NCBI RefSeq assembly: GCF_014647035.1
Contig: NZ_BMOK01000013.1
Location: forward strand, 38,414 to 102,413
DNA from: Sporolactobacillus putidus
GTDB taxonomy: Bacteria; Bacillota; Bacilli; Bacillales; Sporolactobacillaceae
DNA length: 64,000 nt
Direction of reading: 5' to 3'
Positions 60,618 through 64,000 of the stretch are shown here, piece after piece. Each line of letters starts with the position of its first letter. Position 1 is the stretch's first letter. The translations under genes and the position numbers were made by a program. The notes beneath the pieces are model-generated. The model did no database searches. It saw nothing but the letters and a program-made list of their open reading frames with translations, and was not told the origin of the DNA.

Positions 60618-61127
60618 ATGGCAAAGAAGGTTGCTGCAGTACTCGCAAATGATTTCGAAGATGTTGAATTCACAGGCCCGGCTGATGCGTACAAAGAAGC
60701 CGGCCATACTGTCGTCGTTATCGGGACGGAAAAGGGTGCGACCATTACGGGAAAACACGGAACGAAGGTTACAGCCGATGCGTCAATCGATGATGTGAAA
60801 CCGGAAGATTTCGATGCATTGTTGATTGCCGGCGGTTACTCACCGGACAACCTGAGAGACGACGACCGTTTTGTTGCTTTCACCAAAGCATTCATGGATG
60901 CCGACAAGGGTGTCTTCGCGATTTGCCACGGACCGCAATTGCTGATTACTGCCGAAGCGCTGAAGGATCGCAATGTGACCGGCTACAAATCGATCGCTGT
61001 GGATTTGAAAAATGCCGGCGCCAAGTATCATGATGAAGAAGTTGTTGTTTGTCACAATCTGGTGACAAGCCGCACGCCTGACGATATTCCGGCTTTCAAT
61101 CGCGAAAGCCTGAAAGCTCTCGCTTAA
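60618..61127 (+). CDS. PfpI/DJ-1 family protease-like stress protein
   Basis: 169 aa. KKVAAVLANDFEDVEFTGPADAYKEAGHTV at the N-terminus, DALLIAGGYSPDNLR and the nucleophile elbow AICHGPQLLITA (Cys near 97, His follows) define the PfpI group (B. subtilis YfkM/YraA kind), linked to general stress and methylglyoxal or deglycation activity. The ATG at 60618 follows AAGGAGG by 8 nt; an earlier in-frame ATG (60543) has no site. The gap 60433-60617 shows no gene. Confidence 0.9.
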   Translation: MAKKVAAVLANDFEDVEFTGPADAYKEAGHTVVVIGTEKGATITGKHGTKVTADASIDDVKPEDFDALLIAGGYSPDNLRDDDRFVAFTKAFMDADKGVFAICHGPQLLITAEALKDRNVTGYKSIAVDLKNAGAKYHDEEVVVCHNLVTSRTPDDIPAFNRESLKALA

Positions 61128-61151
61128 AGATCCGGTATAAATAATAGCACG

Positions 61152-61187
61152 AAGCCGTTGTTCAGCGAATGAACAGCGGCTTTTTTT
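61152..61187 (+). terminator. terminator of the PfpI gene
   Basis: GCCGTTGTTC pairs with GAACAGCGGC around AGCGAAT, then TTTTTTT. Confidence 0.88.
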
Positions 61188-61479
61188 CGGAAAAACGATC
61201 ATTGACAATGAAGGTGCTAACTCATGCAGCCATTTCATTATTCACCCGTAGATTTCATGACGAAGCTCGTTAATGGAAAACTCCTTGTCGCTCTATAATA
61301 AAGAAAGTACAATACGGCACAGTAGACAGATTAATGTCCAGTGATCAAACTTTTTATGTGACAGATGGATATTTAAACTATCCGCTAAGTTGCGGGAATA
61401 TTATTGAAATTGTGTTGGTTATTGTTACAATAGAATTGACAAAAGAATATAATAGCTTTTATATGAGGGGTAAAAACAA

Positions 61480-61773
61480 ATGAATAAGAGTAAAAGAGCG
61501 ATAAAAGCTATAGAAGCTATAGAAAATACATTAAAAGTATTAGATGTTAATCATCACAAACCATTAATTGATTTATTAAATGACTATAATTATCAATTAA
61601 AAACGCAAGTTAATTATGTGCCTATGTTAATTAGTTTAAAAAATAAAATTTCGATGTGTATTTTAGACAATAAATTGAAAGCGCCGCCTAAAGAACTTAA
61701 CGAATTATTGAGAGCTCTAAATTTATTATTATATACAGATCCAGCTGTACTTTTAAAAAACACAATACTTTAA
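61480..61773 (+). CDS. bacteriocin immunity-like protein
   Basis: 97 aa, helical, AT-rich (many AAA, TTA and ATA codons), unlike most of the window. The pattern KLIDLLNDY..., VNYVPMLISLKNKISMCILDNKLKAPPKELNELL resembles four-helix immunity proteins that protect producers of class IIa bacteriocins, but this is a weak call. ATG 61480 follows TATGAGGGG. TTGACA (61436-61441) precedes it. No bacteriocin structural gene with a double-glycine leader was seen, so it may be a lone immunity gene or something else. Confidence 0.45.
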   Translation: MNKSKRAIKAIEAIENTLKVLDVNHHKPLIDLLNDYNYQLKTQVNYVPMLISLKNKISMCILDNKLKAPPKELNELLRALNLLLYTDPAVLLKNTIL

Positions 61774-61886
61774 GATACACCAGTTTTTGTTAATGGTTAG
61801 GTTCTGAAATTGATATTTCATTTGAATTAGTTGGCATTATGGATGCCATCAAAAATAAATTGAGTTTACAGTAAAGGAGTTCGTTT

Positions 61887-62074
61887 ATGAAAGCAAGCGA
61901 AAGATATTCACGGTATGCTATCTTTTGCCTATTGGCATTATTCTATTATTACCAGCGTTTATTGTTTCTTTTATCCAGCAGGGAAATATTATAGATCGAG
62001 CATTCTTTTTTATGGTTTTATTAGGCTACATATTGATAATTATTTCAACAACATCCGAGTATAGAAAAAAATAG
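61887..62074 (+). pseudogene. small membrane protein, frameshifted
   Basis: ATG 61887 follows AAAGGAG by 7 nt and reads MKASERYSRYAIFC. The frame then runs into a stop after 35 codons, but the frame one base earlier continues IGIILLLPAFIVSFIQQGN and DRAFFFMVLLGYILIIISTTSEYRKK to TAG 62072-62074. The two parts make a two-helix membrane protein of about 62 aa; a single base was probably lost near 61930. Family unknown. It sits in the AT-rich insert beside the immunity-like gene. Confidence 0.55.
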
Positions 62075-62216
62075 TCAAAAGATAGAAAGTGAATCTTTTC
62101 ATGGCTCGCTTTTTTAATCCTGTTTTAAAGTGACTTTAAGAATATCAATAATAAGAAGCTTATAATGAACAGACGTAAACTGAGCAATACTCAAGAATTG
62201 AGAGGAGACACTTTAA

Positions 62217-62702
62217 TTGGCAGAATTTATTGTATCATTAGATTTCTATAAACAAGTATATGAAGATAGTATCAAACGTTTTACTTTGCCAAGTTATCAA
62301 CAAAAATATTCCCCTCTGCCCATTAAGGCTCTAGAAACAGCTTCACTTAATCCAGATAGATCGCCTATTGTTATTACAGCAGACAAAAAAGCTGTCGGCT
62401 TCTTTGTTCTATATGCAGATGACTTTGTTAATAAACATACGGATAATCCAAACGCTTTACTCTTAATGGACCTTTCGGTTAATTATTCAGAACAGGGAAA
62501 AGGTTTTGCTGAAAAGGGCTTGTGGCAACTAAAACCATTTATGAGAGGGAACTTCAGTGAATGTAATGAAGTTGTTTTAGGAGTAAATCATAAGAATTTT
62601 AAAGCACAGAAATTGTATGAGAAAGTTGGGTTTATCGATACAGGGCGAAAGATCATGGGGGAAAATGGAGAAATATTAATTTTGAGCTTAAGTTTGACCT
62701 GA
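62217..62702 (+). CDS. GNAT family acetyltransferase
   Basis: 161 aa. SVNYSEQGKGFAEKGLWQLKPF is the acetyl-CoA-binding strand-loop-helix, followed by NHKNFKAQKLYEKVGFIDTGRK. The N-terminal half (FYKQVYEDSIKRFTLPSYQQKY) is typical of small-molecule or protein N-acetyltransferases of bacilli. TTG 62217 follows AGAGGAG by about 9 nt. AT-rich like the two genes before it. Substrate unknown. Confidence 0.85.
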   Translation: MAEFIVSLDFYKQVYEDSIKRFTLPSYQQKYSPLPIKALETASLNPDRSPIVITADKKAVGFFVLYADDFVNKHTDNPNALLLMDLSVNYSEQGKGFAEKGLWQLKPFMRGNFSECNEVVLGVNHKNFKAQKLYEKVGFIDTGRKIMGENGEILILSLSLT

Positions 62703-62833
62703 GTAGTGGATAATATTGCGTGGTACGGAGCAACAGTTTAATTCAGAAGGATATCCGAATTGGGCCGAACTTCATCTTAAACTGTCAACAGTTTCTTCAC
62801 ATTATTCGTTTACTGGAACAGCTATTCTTACTG

Positions 62834-62890
62834 AGTAAAGAGCTTTTGTCCAGTAAAAAACTTTATTGTATAGTAAGGAACTTTTTTTCA
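62834..62890. repeat. degenerate AGTAAA repeats in a 317-bp gap
   Basis: AGTAAAGAGCTTT (62834), AGTAAAAAACTTT (62852) and AGTAAGGAACTTT (62872) recur at 18-20 bp. They resemble, on the other strand, the CAGTAAA repeats of 14775-14830. A 65-codon frame across them (62720-62917) lacks a ribosome site and is not called. The rest of 62703-63019 shows nothing. Confidence 0.55.
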
Positions 62891-63019
62891 ATGCACAAAA
62901 AAATCAACCGGGAGTAAACCAGAAAAGTGGGATCTCTGCCTGCTCATGCGGTCAGTCAGAGGCGAATAATAGTTGTGCATAGGGTGATTTTTATTACCTC
63001 GGGTCAAAGTATGTATGAA

Positions 63020-63814
63020 TCATAGCTTGTATTCTCTGACTTTTTTTCTGTTCAATGTCTTGAGGAACATCTTTGCAATCTTCATGTTGCTCCTCTCATT
63101 CAGCTGCAGCCGCTGCTGCGCTGTCTGATTGAAATGTTCATGCGGTCTTGTCGGCCATTCGCCGCATACATCGATTTCTTCCACTTCTTTTTTGGATAGA
63201 AGTACCGCAACCGTCTGACAGAGTTCATCCATTGAAAGATTTCCCTGATCCCAGTTTGTCTTTGTAAAATGTGGAGAGAGAATATCTTTGTCGATACTGA
63301 TTTGAATGGTTTCGGTCGGAATGACGGCATCGATCTGTTCTTCTGACGGAATGCCATTTTCCGGGAAAATGATCACTTTTCGTCTGATCGGTGGAGGAAA
63401 GGAACGGGCGGAGAGGGGATTCGGTCCGATCATAATCACTCTTTTCAGGAGGGGAACACTAGTGAGCGCATGGTAGACCCATGAACCACATGACAGAAAC
63501 GATCCGATCTGTCCTCTGTTCAGATCGGTGTGGTGATCAAATAAAACCAGAGTGAACGGACGTGTGATCTCATGCATCAGAGCCAGGGCGGCATAGTGAT
63601 AGTTTCCGCTGCCGAGAAACGTCAGCCCTTTATTGGGAATAAGACCGAGTTTGCTGCTGATGATCCGGAACGCGCGGGGAGAGCAGTAAAGACTTGTTCC
63701 CCGCAAATTGCTGAAATCAATCCATTTATGATGAACAGATGCGGTCAGCTTTTTCTGCTGTTCGTAAGATCCGTCAAAATTTAAAAATGTGATTCCATCA
63801 TGCAGCAAGGTCAT
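63020..63814 (-). CDS. ureohydrolase (arginase/agmatinase) family protein
   Basis: 264 aa. Metal-ligand motifs of the family are present: GSGNYHY (His), FDHHTDL (Asp-His-Asp) and SIDKDIL (Asp-Asp). Substrate-side residues differ from arginase and the protein is shorter (about 300 is usual), so formiminoglutamase, agmatinase or another guanidine hydrolase are all possible. The ATG at 63812-63814 is 6 nt from GAGGTG; a GTG 9 nt upstream lies inside that site. Its relation to the agmatine deiminase 27 kb away is unknown. Confidence 0.82.
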   Translation of the reverse strand: MTLLHDGITFLNFDGSYEQQKKLTASVHHKWIDFSNLRGTSLYCSPRAFRIISSKLGLIPNKGLTFLGSGNYHYAALALMHEITRPFTLVLFDHHTDLNRGQIGSFLSCGSWVYHALTSVPLLKRVIMIGPNPLSARSFPPPIRRKVIIFPENGIPSEEQIDAVIPTETIQISIDKDILSPHFTKTNWDQGNLSMDELCQTVAVLLSKKEVEEIDVCGEWPTRPHEHFNQTAQQRLQLNERSNMKIAKMFLKTLNRKKVREYKL

Positions 63815-63867
63815 GACGTTCACCTCTTGTCCAATTCAGGCCTGCAGATTTCCATAATAGTAATAAA

Positions 63868-63882
63868 ATGAATCGTTTACAT
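63868..63882 (-). promoter_or_regulatory. weak cre-like site upstream of the ureohydrolase gene
   Basis: The 15-mer read on the - strand is ATGTAAACGATTCAT. It fits WTGNAANCGNWNNCW except for one base. It lies about 55 nt before the start codon, so CcpA control is possible. The remaining sequence to 64000 shows no gene. Confidence 0.35.
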
Positions 63883-64000
63883 TTCTTATTTTAACGCTTT
63901 TCAGAAAAATAGCAAAGCTGCACTTTTACGCCGTATGTGTCAAGCTTTTTTCGGAACCTCTGATCTGAGAAGAACGATCTTATTCTAAAAATGTACACCT

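Noticed and set aside
62720..62917. 65-codon frame in the gap after the AT-rich insert
   Set aside because: No ribosome site; the sequence is made of degenerate AGTAAA repeats.

Overview
The window looks like a chromosomal piece of a low-to-medium GC, endospore-forming Firmicute of the Bacillales. Strong AGGAGG-type ribosome binding sites, frequent TTG/GTG starts, sigma-A promoters, a YjcZ-type sporulation peptide and a ComX/ComQ/ComP/ComA quorum-sensing cluster all point that way. The maltose phosphorylase cluster with a LacI regulator resembles those of lactic-type bacilli, so a Sporolactobacillus-like organism is my best guess. That is an inference, not a database match.

Layout. 1-3.5 kb: PhzF-like isomerase, a frameshifted acetyltransferase, a nitrilase-family hydrolase and a macrodomain protein. 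3.9-10.9 kb: a complete maltose catabolic locus read leftwards (malR, SLC45-type permease, maltose phosphorylase, aldose 1-epimerase, beta-phosphoglucomutase) with GCAAC/GTTGC palindromes at all three promoters. 11-16 kb: an EAL-CBS-GGDEF protein, then a decaying stretch with an LtrA pseudogene, a 16.5-copy 40-bp tandem array, other roughly 20-bp arrays and a HhH-GPD glycosylase gene with two in-frame stops. 16.8-23.2 kb: a SWIM zinc-finger protein, two XRE-DUF1232 paralogues flanking an LCP-family wall enzyme, and an NRAMP-related transporter. 23.5-30.2 kb: two ABC-2 transport operons, one with PadR and one with TetR. 30.2-37.4 kb: a UDG-superfamily glycosylase, a large Sel1-repeat protein, a GGDEF remnant, a MarR-membrane protein operon and agmatine deiminase/N-carbamoylputrescine amidase. 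37.5-42.3 kb: yjcZ and the quorum-sensing cluster in the order comX-comQ-comP-comA, with an unrecognised 70-aa gene transcribed divergently from comX. 42.6-47.4 kb: DUF6544-like, MmcQ-like and DJ-1 proteins, then an overlapping CheY-CheC-PAS/GGDEF operon. 47.7-61.1 kb: MurB, an acetyltransferase, a 1240-aa secreted GH92-like glycosidase, ProC, an O-antigen-ligase-like protein, a Gfo/Idh/MocA dehydrogenase, an FAD-Rieske oxidoreductase, DUF1992, a TipA-like MerR regulator and a PfpI-family protein. 61.3-62.9 kb: an AT-rich insert with an immunity-like ORF, a frameshifted small membrane protein and an acetyltransferase. The window ends with a ureohydrolase-family gene.

Themes. Signalling is dense: one quorum-sensing system, two intact c-di-GMP enzymes, a GGDEF remnant, a CheC phosphatase module and seven DNA-binding regulators with visible candidate operators at five loci. 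Gene decay is also prominent: five broken genes are supported by reading-frame evidence. Short intergenic tandem arrays with a 20-21 bp quantum recur at six places, three of them sharing a CGATA core. The most interesting points are the rearranged comXQPA cluster with its divergent small gene, the CheY-CheC-GGDEF operon, and the 40-bp array with a nested 200-bp duplication. No rRNA, tRNA, CRISPR array or complete insertion sequence was recognised.
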